Assembly: GCF_014650575.1 (NCBI RefSeq)
Contig: NZ_BMVF01000023.1
Location: 43,379 to 107,378, forward strand
Reading direction: 5' to 3'
DNA: 64,000 nt
Source: Streptomyces naganishii JCM 4654
GTDB taxonomy: Bacteria; Actinomycetota; Actinomycetes; Streptomycetales; Streptomycetaceae
A program made the translations under genes and the position numbers. The notes under the pieces were generated by a model. The model had not been told where the DNA came from. It did no database searches and saw only the letters and a program-made list of their open reading frames with translations. Shown in pieces: positions 45,944 through 54,974 of the stretch. Each line of letters begins with the position of its first letter. Position 1 is the first letter of the stretch.

Positions 45944-47233
45944 ATGCACGACCAGCCTGCCTCCACCCCTGCCCCGGACCCCGGCCGGAGCACGCCGCCC
46001 GAGCTCTTCACCTGGGAGTTCGCGAGCGACCCCTACCCGGCCTACGCCTGGCTGCGCGAGCACGCCCCCGTGCACCGCACCCGCCTGCCGAGCGGCGTGG
46101 AGGCCTGGCTGGTGACCCGTTACGCCGACGCCCGGCAGGCCCTCGCCGACCAGCGGCTCAGCAAGAACCCCGCGCACCACGACGAGCCCGCCCACGCGAA
46201 GGGCAAGACGGGCATCCCGGGCGAGCGCAAGGCCGAGCTGATGACGCATCTGCTCAACATCGACCCGCCCGACCACACGCGCCTGCGCCGGCTGGTCAGC
46301 AAGGCGTTCACGCCCCGCCGGGTCGCCGAGTTCGCGCCCCGCGTGCAGGAGCTGGCCGACGGCCTCATCGACGGCTTCGCCGGGCGCGGCACCGCCGACC
46401 TGATCCACGAGTTCGCCTTCCCGCTGCCCATCTACGCCATCTGCGACCTGCTCGGTGTCCCGCGCGAGGACCAGGACGACTTCCGCGACTGGGCGGGCAT
46501 GATGATCCGGCACGGCAAGGGCCCGCGAGGCGGCGTCGCCCGCTCGGTGAAGAAGATGCGCGGCTACCTCGCCGAGCTCATCCACCGCAAGCGCGCCGCG
46601 CTCCCCGCCGAACCCGCGCCCGGCGAGGACCTCATCTCGGGCCTGATCCGCGCCTCCGACCACGGCGAGCACCTCACCGAGAACGAGGCCGCGGCGATGG
46701 CCTTCATCCTCCTGTTCGCGGGCTTCGAGACCACGGTCAACCTCATCGGCAACGGCACGTACGCCCTGCTCACCCACCCCGGCCAGCGCGAGCGGCTCCA
46801 GGCCTCCCTCGCGGCCGGGGAGCGCGGCCTGCTGGAGACCGGCGTGGAGGAACTCCTGCGCTACGACGGGCCGGTGGAGCTCGCCACCTGGCGGTTCGCC
46901 ACCGAGCCGCTCGCCATCGGCGGCCAGGACATCGCCCCCGGCGACCCGGTCCTCGTCGTCCTCGCCGCCGCCGACCGGGACCCGGCGCGGTTCCCCGGTC
47001 CGGACACCCTCGACCTCGCCCGCAGGGACAACCAGCACCTGGGGTACGGGCACGGCATCCACTACTGCCTAGGCGCCCCGCTCGCCCGTCTGGAGGGCCA
47101 GACCGCGCTCGCCACCCTCCTCACCCGGCTGCCCGACCTGCGACTCGACGCCGACCCGGCGGAGTTGCGCTGGCGCGGCGGGCTCATCATGCGCGGGCTG
47201 CGGACGCTGCCGGTCCGGTTCGCCCCCAGGTGA
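45944..47233 (+). CDS. Cytochrome P450 (CYP107-like)
   Basis: 429 residues, normal for a soluble bacterial class I P450. The I-helix has FILLFAGFETTVN (usual AGxxT motif, with Phe-Glu in place of His/Asp-Glu), the ExxR is EELLR in GVEELLRYDGPVELATWR, and the heme loop LGYGHGIHYCLGAPLARLE carries thiolate Cys375. The first residue of the usual FGxG loop is Leu here. The AGFETT and LGYG variants resemble CYP107-type enzymes. No ferredoxin or reductase is adjacent. No convincing ribosome site precedes the ATG; the minisatellite runs almost to the start. Substrate unknown. Confidence 0.93.
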   Translation: MHDQPASTPAPDPGRSTPPELFTWEFASDPYPAYAWLREHAPVHRTRLPSGVEAWLVTRYADARQALADQRLSKNPAHHDEPAHAKGKTGIPGERKAELMTHLLNIDPPDHTRLRRLVSKAFTPRRVAEFAPRVQELADGLIDGFAGRGTADLIHEFAFPLPIYAICDLLGVPREDQDDFRDWAGMMIRHGKGPRGGVARSVKKMRGYLAELIHRKRAALPAEPAPGEDLISGLIRASDHGEHLTENEAAAMAFILLFAGFETTVNLIGNGTYALLTHPGQRERLQASLAAGERGLLETGVEELLRYDGPVELATWRFATEPLAIGGQDIAPGDPVLVVLAAADRDPARFPGPDTLDLARRDNQHLGYGHGIHYCLGAPLARLEGQTALATLLTRLPDLRLDADPAELRWRGGLIMRGLRTLPVRFAPR

Positions 47234-47443
47234 ACCGGTTCCTGGCGGATGGCGCGCTCGGCGCTCCTGACGACACCTCTCTGACGAGCGCAAACATGAC
47301 GCACGTTCAACTATGTGATCTTCACGTGATCTGCGCGGCATTAACTTGTGACAAGTGATCGGCAGCCGATACCTTCACGCATCAGCGTGGCGCGGAGTAC
47401 CTCCCGCCGCGCGGGTCACCGCTGTCGTACGAAAGGCCTCCGC

Positions 47444-48553
47444 ATGCTCTCCGGGAACGGTCGTCACCGTCGCCCCCGTCAGGCTCCGGCCCTCCTCGTC
47501 GCCGCCGGAGTGACCGGCTCCGCCATCGCCATCCCGCTGCTGGGCGCGAGCGGCGCGAGCGCGGCCGACGGCACCACGTGGGACAAGGTGGCGGAGTGCG
47601 AGACCGGCGGCTCCTGGAGCGCCGACAACGGCAACGGCTACTACGGCGGCCTTCAGTTGACCCAGGACGACTGGGAGAAGTACGGCGGCCTCTCCTTCGC
47701 GCCGAGCGCGGACCAGGCCAGCAGGTCCCAGCAGATAGCCGTGGCCGAGAAGATACTCGCCGACCGCGGTCCGGGCGCCTGGCCGACCTGCGGTCTGCTC
47801 TCCGGGCTCACCAAGGACTCCGGTGCGGCGAACGTCGACACCGGCGTGGCCGGCTCGTCCTCCGGTTCGTCCAACTCGTCCAACTCGTCCGGCTCGTCCG
47901 GCCGCTCCGGGGCGAGTGACCACGGTCTGTCCGACTCCACCCAGGGTTCCGCCGACTCGACCGGTTCCTCCGGTTCGTCCGGTTCGCCCAGCCCCTCGGC
48001 CAAGCCCTCCGACTCGTCCGGCTCGTCCAGCTCGTCCGGTTCATCCGCGAAGCCGGGATCGTCCACCGGGTCCCCCTCGAAGCCCTCGACTTCGGCCCCC
48101 ACTTCCGGCGAGACGGACCAACCGGCCAAGTCCGGCACGGCTTCCGGTGCCGGCGGCTCCGGCACTCCCTCCGCCTCGCCCTCCCCGAGCACCGAACCGG
48201 GCGAGTCGGACAACTATGTCCAGAGTGCCGGTTCTTCGGCCCTCGTGGACACCGGAGCCCTCGGCGGCGGCCGGCACCGCGGCGGCAGCGCCGCCGAGGG
48301 CCCGGACGCCGACGGCGCGGCGGCCTCCTCCGGCCGGCACGCCTCGCGCGGCGGCGAGGACGTCCGCACCCTCGCCGGCACCACCTACACCGTCCGCTCC
48401 GGTGACTCCCTCGCGTCCATCGCCGACTCCCTTTCCGTCAGCGGCGGATGGCGCGCGCTCTACGCCGCCAACGAGCAGGCCATCGGCGCCGACCCGGACC
48501 ACATCGTCGCCGGTCAAAGCCTGGATGTCCCGGTCGAAAACGCCCAGAAGTAG
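47444..48553 (+). CDS. rpfC: Resuscitation-promoting factor with long Ser-rich linker and LysM (RpfC-like)
   Basis: 369 residues from the ATG at 47444, with GAAAGG 7 nt upstream. Signal peptide (cleavage near ASA-A, residue 40), then the Rpf lysozyme-like domain GTTWDKVAECETGGSWSADNGNGYYGGLQ (catalytic Glu53) to WPTCG. A Ser/Gly/Pro-rich linker of about 170 residues follows, then a C-terminal LysM (TYTVRSGDSLASIADSLSVSGGW ... IVAGQSLDVP). It cleaves peptidoglycan during spore germination and growth. It is tandem with the shorter Rpf at 48908. The symbol follows the usual Streptomyces naming and is an inference from position. Confidence 0.88.
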   Translation: MLSGNGRHRRPRQAPALLVAAGVTGSAIAIPLLGASGASAADGTTWDKVAECETGGSWSADNGNGYYGGLQLTQDDWEKYGGLSFAPSADQASRSQQIAVAEKILADRGPGAWPTCGLLSGLTKDSGAANVDTGVAGSSSGSSNSSNSSGSSGRSGASDHGLSDSTQGSADSTGSSGSSGSPSPSAKPSDSSGSSSSSGSSAKPGSSTGSPSKPSTSAPTSGETDQPAKSGTASGAGGSGTPSASPSPSTEPGESDNYVQSAGSSALVDTGALGGGRHRGGSAAEGPDADGAAASSGRHASRGGEDVRTLAGTTYTVRSGDSLASIADSLSVSGGWRALYAANEQAIGADPDHIVAGQSLDVPVENAQK

Positions 48554-48740
48554 CGGGAGTTCGCGTCACACTTCGCACTGAATGTCCCTTTCGGTGAAAG
48601 TGTGGGATGAGTCTCAGAAGCCCTGATCGTCTTTGAAATTCGGCGGATCACGTGTCTACGGTCGTGACCGCTCGCCACCGCGAGCCCCGGCGGCCGCAAC
48701 GCCGAATCCTGCCAGCGGCCGTACGGGAACAGTCGTCGCG

Positions 48741-48892
48741 TCAAGCGCCGTCGGCAGGAGCGGGGGACCCAAGGTAAGTGCCGCGCCGGGCAGTTCGCCG
48801 GAGCGGCTAGGGGTGAAGCCGTGCCTCACAAAAGGGGCACGGCCGGGCAACTCAACCGGCCCGAACCCGACAGCTCACCTCGCAGGCGTCGG
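48741..48892 (+). promoter_or_regulatory. ydaO/yuaA-type (c-di-AMP) riboswitch
   Basis: The leader of the Rpf gene contains the conserved blocks of the ydaO aptamer in order: AGCGGGGGACCCAAGG (48759-48774), TAGGGGTGAAGCCG (about 48809-48822), GGGCAACTC (about 48845-48853), CCCGAACCCGACAGCTCACC (about 48860-48879) and the closing GCAGGCG. GCGCC near 48745 can pair with GGCGT near 48885 as P1. The rest of the 354-bp gap 48554-48907 upstream probably holds the promoter. Streptomyces rpfA is known to be under such a switch. Confidence 0.9.
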
Positions 48893-48907
48893 TGAGGGGA
48901 TCCATCC

Positions 48908-49609
48908 ATGCTGTTCTCCAGCAAGGGCAAGCACCGCCGTCCGTCCAAGGCCACCCGCGTCATCGCGCTCGCCGGTGTCACCGGCGCCGCCGTCGCCGCC
49001 CCGCTGATGGCGGCCGGCAACGCCTCCGCCGCCACCGCCTCCGAGTGGGACGCGGTCGCCCAGTGCGAGTCCGGCGGCAACTGGTCCATCAACACCGGCA
49101 ACGGCTTCTACGGCGGCCTGCAGTTCACCAACTCCACCTGGGCCGCGTACGGCGGCACCGCCTACGCCTCGCGCGCCGACCTCGCCTCCAAGTCGCAGCA
49201 GATAGCCGTGGCCGAGAAGGTCCTCGCGGGCCAGGGCAAGGGCGCCTGGCCGGTCTGCGGCAAGGGCCTGTCCGGCGCCGGCTACACCGGCAGCGCCCCC
49301 TCCTCGTCGAACAGCGGCTCCTCGAGCGGCAACTCGACGAAGAGCACCACCACGAGCCGCTCCACCGAGCAGCAGGCCGCCAACCGCTCGGCGACGCGTC
49401 CGGCCCCGAAGAAGACCGTCACCACCCCGACCGGCAAGAAGGTCAAGAAGGGTGACGGCGAGTACAAGGTGGTCACCGGCGACACCCTCAGCTCCATCGC
49501 CGCCAAGCACCACGTCAAGGGCGGCTGGGAGAAGCTGTTCCAGCTGAACAAGGACATCGTCGACAACGCCGACCTCATCTACCCGGGCCAGCAGCTGCAC
49601 CTGAAGTGA
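48908..49609 (+). CDS. rpfA: Resuscitation-promoting factor RpfA (Rpf + LysM)
   Basis: 233 residues. Signal peptide ending NASA (about residue 42), Rpf domain SEWDAVAQCESGGNWSINTGNGFYGGLQ with catalytic Glu54 and a second Cys in WPVCG, a short Ser/Thr/Lys linker (about 125-180), and a C-terminal LysM (YKVVTGDTLSSIAAKHHVKGGWEKLFQLN ... IYPGQQLHLK). It is secreted and binds and cuts peptidoglycan. The start follows GAGGGG and comes 16 nt after the riboswitch, so c-di-AMP probably sets its expression. A strong terminator follows. Confidence 0.95.
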   Translation: MLFSSKGKHRRPSKATRVIALAGVTGAAVAAPLMAAGNASAATASEWDAVAQCESGGNWSINTGNGFYGGLQFTNSTWAAYGGTAYASRADLASKSQQIAVAEKVLAGQGKGAWPVCGKGLSGAGYTGSAPSSSNSGSSSGNSTKSTTTSRSTEQQAANRSATRPAPKKTVTTPTGKKVKKGDGEYKVVTGDTLSSIAAKHHVKGGWEKLFQLNKDIVDNADLIYPGQQLHLK

Positions 49610-49701
49610 CAGCCCGCCCAGGGCCCGGTCGCACGCCCCGCACAGGCGCGGCGCGCATGACCGAGGCCTCGTGGGGCTGACCCCCACGGCCCCACGAAAC
49701 C

Positions 49702-49748
49702 CCCCGTCCCGGTGCGTTCTCCCCCGTACGCGCCGGGACGGGGCTTTT
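49702..49748 (+). terminator. Rho-independent terminator after rpfA
   Basis: An 11-bp stem CCCCGTCCCGG (49702-49712) pairs with CCGGGACGGGG (49733-49743), followed by CTTTT. Confidence 0.85.
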
Positions 49749-49924
49749 CCGTTCCCGGCTACGGCCCTGCCACCTCGCCCTTTGTTCCGCGAGGGAACAA
49801 TGTGTACCGTCACCCTGTCCACGGGACGGTCGGTCGGTCGCCGGGCGGCCCGCGGCGGTTAGGCTCTAGTCGCAAGGCACTCCAGCCGCGCACCTCAAGC
49901 GTCACATCCCAGAAGGAGATGCTC

Positions 49925-51205
49925 GTGCCGTCCATCGACGTCGTCGTAGCCCGGGAAATCCTGGACTCCCGAGGCAACCCCACGGTCGAGGTCGAGGTCG
50001 GCCTCGACGACGGCAGCACCGGCCGTGCCGCCGTCCCGTCCGGCGCCTCCACGGGCGCCTTCGAGGCCATCGAGCTCCGCGACGGTGACCCGGACCGCTA
50101 CCAGGGCAAGGGCGTCGAGAAGGCCGTCCTCGCCGTCATCGAGCAGATCGGCCCGGAGCTGGTCGGCTACGACGCCACCGAGCAGCGCCTGATCGACCAG
50201 GCCATGTTCGACCTGGACGCCACCGACAACAAGGGCTCGCTCGGCGCCAACGCCATCCTCGGCGTCTCGCTCGCCGTCGCCCACGCCGCCTCCGAGGCCA
50301 GCGACCTCCCCCTCTTCCGCTACCTGGGCGGCCCCAACGCGCACCTGCTGCCGGTGCCGATGATGAACATCCTGAACGGCGGCTCGCACGCCGACTCCAA
50401 CGTGGACATCCAGGAGTTCATGATCGCCCCGATCGGCGCGGAGTCCTTCTCCGAGGCCCTGCGCTGGGGCGCCGAGGTCTACCACACCCTGAAGAAGGTC
50501 CTGAAGAGCAAGGGCCTGGCCACCGGCCTCGGCGACGAGGGCGGCTTCGCCCCCAACCTCGGCTCCAACCGCGAGGCCCTCGACCTCATCCTCGAGGCGA
50601 TCAAGGAGGCCGGGTACGCGCCCGGCGAGCAGATCGCCCTCGCCCTCGACGTCGCCGCCTCCGAGTTCTACAAGGACGGCAAGTACCTCTTCGAGGGCAA
50701 GGAGCGCTCCGCCGCCGAGATGACGGAGTACTACGAGGAGCTCGTCGCGGCCTACCCGCTCGTCTCCATCGAGGACCCGCTGTTCGAGGACGACTGGGCC
50801 GGCTGGAAGGTCATCACCGACAAGCTCGGCGACAAGGTCCAGCTCGTCGGCGACGACCTGTTCGTCACCAACCCCGAGCGCCTGGCCCGCGGCATCGAGG
50901 AGGGCACCGCCAACGCCCTGCTGGTCAAGGTGAACCAGATCGGCTCGCTCACCGAGACCCTCGACGCCGTCGAGCTCGCCCAGCGCAACGGCTTCAAGTG
51001 CATGATGTCCCACCGCTCCGGCGAGACCGAGGACGTCACCATCGCCGACCTGGCCGTCGCCACCAACTGCGGCCAGATCAAGACCGGCGCCCCGGCCCGC
51101 TCCGAGCGCGTGGCCAAGTACAACCAGCTGCTGCGCATCGAGGAGATCCTCGACGACGCCGCGGTGTACGCCGGCCGCTCGGCCTTCCCCCGCTTCAAGG
51201 GCTGA
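49925..51205 (+). CDS. eno: Enolase
   Basis: 426 residues from the GTG at 49925, with AGAAGGAGA upstream. It converts 2-phosphoglycerate to PEP in glycolysis and is also an RNA-degradosome partner in many bacteria. Motifs: AREILDSRGNPTVEVE, SGASTGAFEAIELRDGD, NILNGGSHADSNVDIQEFMI, GDEGGFAPNL, SIEDPLFEDDW (metal ligands), VNQIGSLTETL (catalytic Lys region) and MMSHRSGETED. It heads a likely unit with divIC, separated by a hairpin. Confidence 0.98.
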   Translation: MPSIDVVVAREILDSRGNPTVEVEVGLDDGSTGRAAVPSGASTGAFEAIELRDGDPDRYQGKGVEKAVLAVIEQIGPELVGYDATEQRLIDQAMFDLDATDNKGSLGANAILGVSLAVAHAASEASDLPLFRYLGGPNAHLLPVPMMNILNGGSHADSNVDIQEFMIAPIGAESFSEALRWGAEVYHTLKKVLKSKGLATGLGDEGGFAPNLGSNREALDLILEAIKEAGYAPGEQIALALDVAASEFYKDGKYLFEGKERSAAEMTEYYEELVAAYPLVSIEDPLFEDDWAGWKVITDKLGDKVQLVGDDLFVTNPERLARGIEEGTANALLVKVNQIGSLTETLDAVELAQRNGFKCMMSHRSGETEDVTIADLAVATNCGQIKTGAPARSERVAKYNQLLRIEEILDDAAVYAGRSAFPRFKG

Positions 51206-51244
51206 ACCGCTGAGCCGTTGAGGGTCAAGCCTTAGCCAGTCGTA

Positions 51245-51288
51245 CGTACGTCCCCGTACCGGTCCCGTACCGTGTCCGGGGACGTACG
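51245..51288 (+). terminator. Hairpin after eno
   Basis: A 12-bp stem (CGTACGTCCCCG at 51245-51256 with its complement at 51277-51288) and an inner CGGT/ACCG stem lie 40 nt after eno. May reduce read-through into divIC. Confidence 0.7.
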
Positions 51289-51334
51289 CGCGTACGCGCG
51301 CGGGCCGTGAGGCGCACGAACGGGAGGCGGGACA

Positions 51335-51811
51335 ATGGCCGTGAAGGACCGGGACCGGTTCTCCACCGCGACCAGGCTGAGGCTGCTCGGGGAGCAGACC
51401 GCGGCCCGGGTCTACCGCTCCCAGACCCGGCGGCAGGCCCGCCGCTCCCGGCTGACCGGCCGCGCCGCGCTGCTCGCGCTCGTGGTGTGCTCGATGGTGG
51501 TCGCGCTGGCCTACCCGATGCGCCAGTACGTCTCCCAGCGCGCCGAGGTCGCCGACCTGCAACGGCAGAAGCGGCAGGCGCGGGAGCGGGTCGAGCAGCT
51601 GCGCGACCTCAAGGCCCGCTGGCAGGACGACTCCTACGCCGAGCAGCAGATCCGGCAGCGGCTGCACTACGTGCTGCCCGGGGAGACCGGCTACACCGTG
51701 GTCGACCCCGGCGCCGCCAAGCGGTCCCGCGCCGAGCAGGGGACGGCCCGCCGCCCCTGGTACACGAACGTCTGGTACGGCGTCGACAAGTCCGACGCCG
51801 CCCACCGGTGA
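51335..51811 (+). CDS. divIC: Septum formation initiator (DivIC/FtsB family)
   Basis: 158 residues, ATG with GGGAGG 7 nt upstream. A basic cytoplasmic N-terminus (about 1-45, many Arg) precedes one transmembrane helix (AALLALVVCSMVVALAYPM) and an extracytoplasmic coiled coil (RAEVADLQRQKRQARERVEQLRDLKARWQDD), ending in YAEQQIRQRLHYVLPGETGY, the family signature. It stabilises the divisome with FtsL and FtsQ. Located between eno and a DUF501 gene, the common actinobacterial order. Confidence 0.94.
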   Translation: MAVKDRDRFSTATRLRLLGEQTAARVYRSQTRRQARRSRLTGRAALLALVVCSMVVALAYPMRQYVSQRAEVADLQRQKRQARERVEQLRDLKARWQDDSYAEQQIRQRLHYVLPGETGYTVVDPGAAKRSRAEQGTARRPWYTNVWYGVDKSDAAHR

Positions 51812-51837
51812 ACCGACAGAGAGATCTTCGTACAGGC

Positions 51838-52386
51838 ATGCACACCCCTCCGCCGCCCACCCCGCGCACCGAACCCACCGACGCGGACGTCGAGGCCTTC
51901 AAGCAGCAGCTCGGGCGGCCGCCGCGCGGGCTGCGCGCGATCGCACACCGGTGCCCCTGCGGGCAGCCGGACGTCGTCGAGACCGCCCCGCGGCTGCCCG
52001 ACGGCACGCCCTTCCCGACGCTGTACTACCTGACCTGCCCGCGCGCGGCGTCGGCCATCGGCACTCTGGAGGCCGAGGGCGTGATGAAGGAGATGACGGA
52101 GCGGCTGGCCGCCGACCCGGAACTCGCCGCGGCCTACCGCGCCGCGCACGAGGACTACATCCGGCGGCGGGACGAGATCGAGGAGCTGACCGGCTTCCCG
52201 AGCGCGGGCGGCATGCCCGACCGGGTCAAGTGCCTGCACGTGCTGGTCGCCCACTCGCTGGCCGCGGGACCCGGTGTGAACCCGCTGGGCGACGAGGCGA
52301 TCGCCCTGCTGCCCGAGTGGTGGCGCAAGGGCCCGTGCGTGACGGTGCCGGACGCGTGCGAGAAGGACGAGGAGGAGGGCCGGTGA
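51838..52386 (+). CDS. DUF501 family protein
   Basis: 182 residues from the ATG at 51838, 26 nt after divIC. Family markers: DVEAFKQQLGRPPRGLRAIAHRCPCGQPDVVETAPRLPDGTPFPTLYYLTCPRA, with three clustered Cys that may bind metal, and GMPDRVKCLHVLVAHSLAAGPGVNPLGDEAI. Function unknown in the family. It overlaps ppx by GTGA and belongs to the eno-divIC-DUF501-ppx cluster conserved in actinobacteria. Confidence 0.9.
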   Translation: MHTPPPPTPRTEPTDADVEAFKQQLGRPPRGLRAIAHRCPCGQPDVVETAPRLPDGTPFPTLYYLTCPRAASAIGTLEAEGVMKEMTERLAADPELAAAYRAAHEDYIRRRDEIEELTGFPSAGGMPDRVKCLHVLVAHSLAAGPGVNPLGDEAIALLPEWWRKGPCVTVPDACEKDEEEGR

Positions 52387-53324
52387 CCCGGGTCGCCGCC
52401 GTCGACTGCGGTACGAACTCCATCCGCCTGCTCGTCGCGGACGTGAACCCCGAGACGGGCGAACTGGTCGATCTGGACCGGCGTATGACCATCGTGCGGC
52501 TCGGCCAGGGCGTCGACCGCACCGGCCGGCTCGCCCCCGAGGCGCTGGCCCGCACCTTCGCGGCCTGCCGCGAGTACGCCGAGGCCATCAGGGAGCACGG
52601 CGCCGAGCGCCTGCGCTTCGTGGCCACCTCCGCCTCCCGGGACGCCGAGAACCGCGACGAGTTCGTGCGCGGGGTGGTGGACATCCTGGGCGTCGAGCCC
52701 GAGGTCATCACCGGCGACCAGGAGGCGGAGTTCTCCTTCACGGGCGCCACGCGGGAACTGACGGGGCGTGCGGATCTGCCCCGGCCGTTCCTGGTGGTGG
52801 ACATCGGAGGCGGCTCCACGGAGTTCGTGGTGGGCGACGACCACGCGCGCGCCGCCCGCTCGGTGGACGTGGGCTGCGTCCGTATGACGGAGCGTCACCT
52901 GGTGCGGGACGGCGTGGTGAGCGACCCGCCCACCGAGAAGCAGATCGCCGCCATACGGGCCGACATCGAGGCCGCCCTCGACCTCGCCGAGGAGACGGTC
53001 CCGCTGCGCGAGGCGCACACGCTGGTGGGCCTGGCCGGTTCGGTGACCACCGTGTCGGCGATCGCGCAGGAACTGCCCGAGTACGACTCGTCGGTCATCC
53101 ACCACTCCCGCGTCTCCCACGACCGCGTCCGCGAGATCACCGAGGCTCTGCTCCACTCCACGCACGCCGAGCGGTCCGCCATCCCGTCCCTGCACCCGGG
53201 CCGGGTCGACGTGATCGGCGCGGGCGCCCTGGTGCTGCTGGCGGTCATGGAGCGGATCGGCGCCCAGGAGGTCGTCGTCAGCGAACACGACATCCTCGAC
53301 GGCATCGCGTGGTCCTTGGCGTGA
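52383..53324 (+). CDS. ppx: Exopolyphosphatase / pppGpp phosphohydrolase (Ppx/GppA family)
   Basis: 313 residues, GTG start overlapping the DUF501 stop. It has the single-domain short form common in actinobacteria. ASKHA phosphate loops: VAAVDCGTNSIRLLVADV near the N-terminus and LVVDIGGGSTEFVVG (about 140); FVATSASRDAENRDEF precedes the catalytic Glu region. It should hydrolyse polyphosphate chain ends and/or pppGpp; which predominates cannot be judged from sequence. Confidence 0.92.
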   Translation: MTRVAAVDCGTNSIRLLVADVNPETGELVDLDRRMTIVRLGQGVDRTGRLAPEALARTFAACREYAEAIREHGAERLRFVATSASRDAENRDEFVRGVVDILGVEPEVITGDQEAEFSFTGATRELTGRADLPRPFLVVDIGGGSTEFVVGDDHARAARSVDVGCVRMTERHLVRDGVVSDPPTEKQIAAIRADIEAALDLAEETVPLREAHTLVGLAGSVTTVSAIAQELPEYDSSVIHHSRVSHDRVREITEALLHSTHAERSAIPSLHPGRVDVIGAGALVLLAVMERIGAQEVVVSEHDILDGIAWSLA

Positions 53325-53439
53325 GCGTCTCGGCGGGCGCTGTGTGAAAGAGGGTGTGCTTTGTTTCGTATGTTCCGTTTTGGGGCTGGTGGGGCGGAGA
53401 ACCGGGAGGTGAACAGCTCCGAAGAAGGGTGAAACGCGC

Positions 53440-54450
53440 ATGATCACCAGAGAGCAGCTTCCGGCCGTCCTGGACCACCCGGTCCTCGACGAGGGCGGGA
53501 AGAAGATCGGCGACGCCAAGCACATCTTCCTCGACGACGCCACGGGACGCCCGGAGTGGGTGTCCGTCAAGACGGGCCTGTTCGGCACCAGCGAGTCCTT
53601 CGTGCCCCTGCGCGACGCCGACCTGGTGGGCGACCACATGGAGGTCCCGTACACCAAGGGCAAGGTCAAGGACGCCCCGCACGTCGACATCGACTCGGGC
53701 GGCCACCTCTCGCAGGACGAGGAGCACCAGCTCTACGACTACTACGGCATCGACTGGGACGAGGCCTGGTCGAGGGCCAACCGTCCCGGCGAGGGCGGCT
53801 GGGCGCACGGCGCCGGCGGAGCCGCGGCGGGCGGCGCGGCCGCGGGAGGCGCCGCGGGTGCGGCGGGTGCCGCCGGGCGGACGGCCCCGAAGCCCGGCCC
53901 GGGCCCAACCGCTCGCGACACGGCGGCCACCGGGCGCCCGCAGGCCGCGGCCGGCGGCCGCAGCGAGGCCGCCACCGGCCGCCGTACGCCCGCGACGGGC
54001 GCCCAGGGACGCACGCGCGAGGGCGACGACGCCATGACGCTCTCCGAGGAGCGCATGCACGTGGGCGTGGAGCGCCGTGAGGTGGGCCGTGCGCGGCTGC
54101 GCAAGTACGTGGTGACCGAGGAGGTCGAGAAGACCGTCCCGGTGCGGCACGAGGAGGTCCGCGTCGAGCGCGAGCCCATCACCGACGCCAACCGCGACGC
54201 CGCCCTGTCGGGGCCCGAGATCAGCGAGGCCGAGCACGAGGTCGTGCTGCACGAGGAGCGCCCGGTGGTGGAGACGGAGGCCGTGCCGGTGGAACGGGTG
54301 CGGCTGACCACCGAGGAGCACACCGAGCAGGAGACCGTCCGCGGGCGGGTGCGCAAGGAGCGCATCAAGGGCGAGGCCGAGCCCGTCGCCGACGAGACCG
54401 GCGAGACCGGCGACATCGACGACACGGGGCGGGGCCGCAGGCGCCCGTGA
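53440..54450 (+). CDS. PRC-barrel / DUF2382 stress-response-type protein
   Basis: 336 residues, ATG with GAAGAAGGG upstream. The N-terminal PRC-barrel (about 1-95: LPAVLDHPVLDEGGKKIGDAKHIFLDDATGRPEWVSVKTGLFG) is followed by YDYYGIDWDEAW, an Ala/Gly/Arg linker and DUF2382 (about 200-310: MTLSEERMHVGVERREVGRARLRKYVVTEEVEKTVPVRHEEV). Such proteins are often general-stress products. A GTTT-N15-GGGGCT stretch at about 53362-53390 loosely resembles a SigB-type promoter. Precise function unknown. Confidence 0.87.
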   Translation: MITREQLPAVLDHPVLDEGGKKIGDAKHIFLDDATGRPEWVSVKTGLFGTSESFVPLRDADLVGDHMEVPYTKGKVKDAPHVDIDSGGHLSQDEEHQLYDYYGIDWDEAWSRANRPGEGGWAHGAGGAAAGGAAAGGAAGAAGAAGRTAPKPGPGPTARDTAATGRPQAAAGGRSEAATGRRTPATGAQGRTREGDDAMTLSEERMHVGVERREVGRARLRKYVVTEEVEKTVPVRHEEVRVEREPITDANRDAALSGPEISEAEHEVVLHEERPVVETEAVPVERVRLTTEEHTEQETVRGRVRKERIKGEAEPVADETGETGDIDDTGRGRRRP

Positions 54451-54649
54451 CCCGTTGGTCCGCGGTCCCTCACGAGCGCGGCCCGGCACCCCGGACGACC
54501 CGGGCCGCGCGTCACCGCGGGGGCGTGAGCCCCGTCTCTTCGCGGCCCCGGTGCTACTGATCGGTAGCCTCGCCTGAGCGGTTTGGGTAACGTGTGAGCG
54601 AGGTTCCGGGCCGCTCCGGTGGCCTGCGACGACACCCCGCCGGAAAACT

Positions 54650-54667
54650 TCGTGAAGTTCTTCACAA
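54650..54667. promoter_or_regulatory. Rex-like operator upstream of ndh
   Basis: TCGTGAAGTTCTTCACAA differs from the Rex consensus (TTGTGAA-N4-TTCACAA) at one position in the left arm; the right arm is perfect. It lies 308 bp before the ndh start within the 524-bp gap 54451-54974. That gap has no gene; a TTGACA hexamer lies at 54831-54836 without an obvious -10. Confidence 0.65.
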
Positions 54668-54974
54668 GGATTTCGGCCGACCCGGAGGATTCAAGGACCC
54701 TCGTTGCCCCGTCCGGGGACTCAAGGGCCCTTGACGGGAGCTCAAGAGAGTGCCTCCCGCCTCCCGTCCGGGCATCGCGCCCGACCCTCCCGGAGGGCCG
54801 CCGAGGTGCCAAGTGGCAGCTCACGCGCCCTTGACAACGGTCGGAACCGGACACCGACGCCCATGGGCCGTCCCGCCCCCGGCCAGGCGGGCCGCGGAGT
54901 CTAACACAGGGCATGTCCGAGCTTGTGAAGGGGCGCACGAGCGACCCCCCTGAGGCAGGTGGATACTCGATCCC

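Noticed and set aside
44486..47062. 858-codon minus-strand frame through mazG, the minisatellite and the P450
   Set aside because: It spans two real genes in antisense, and the middle is repeat-derived Pro/Arg/Ala sequence; no domain or ribosome site.
47234..47443. Possible Crp-type site (GTG-N5-CAC) upstream of the first Rpf gene
   Set aside because: Half-site spacing does not fit a standard Crp box and several overlapping partial matches exist by chance.
53362..53390. SigB-type promoter before the PRC-barrel gene
   Set aside because: The -10 half (GGGGCT) departs from GGGTAT-type consensus; mentioned with the gene but not listed as a feature.
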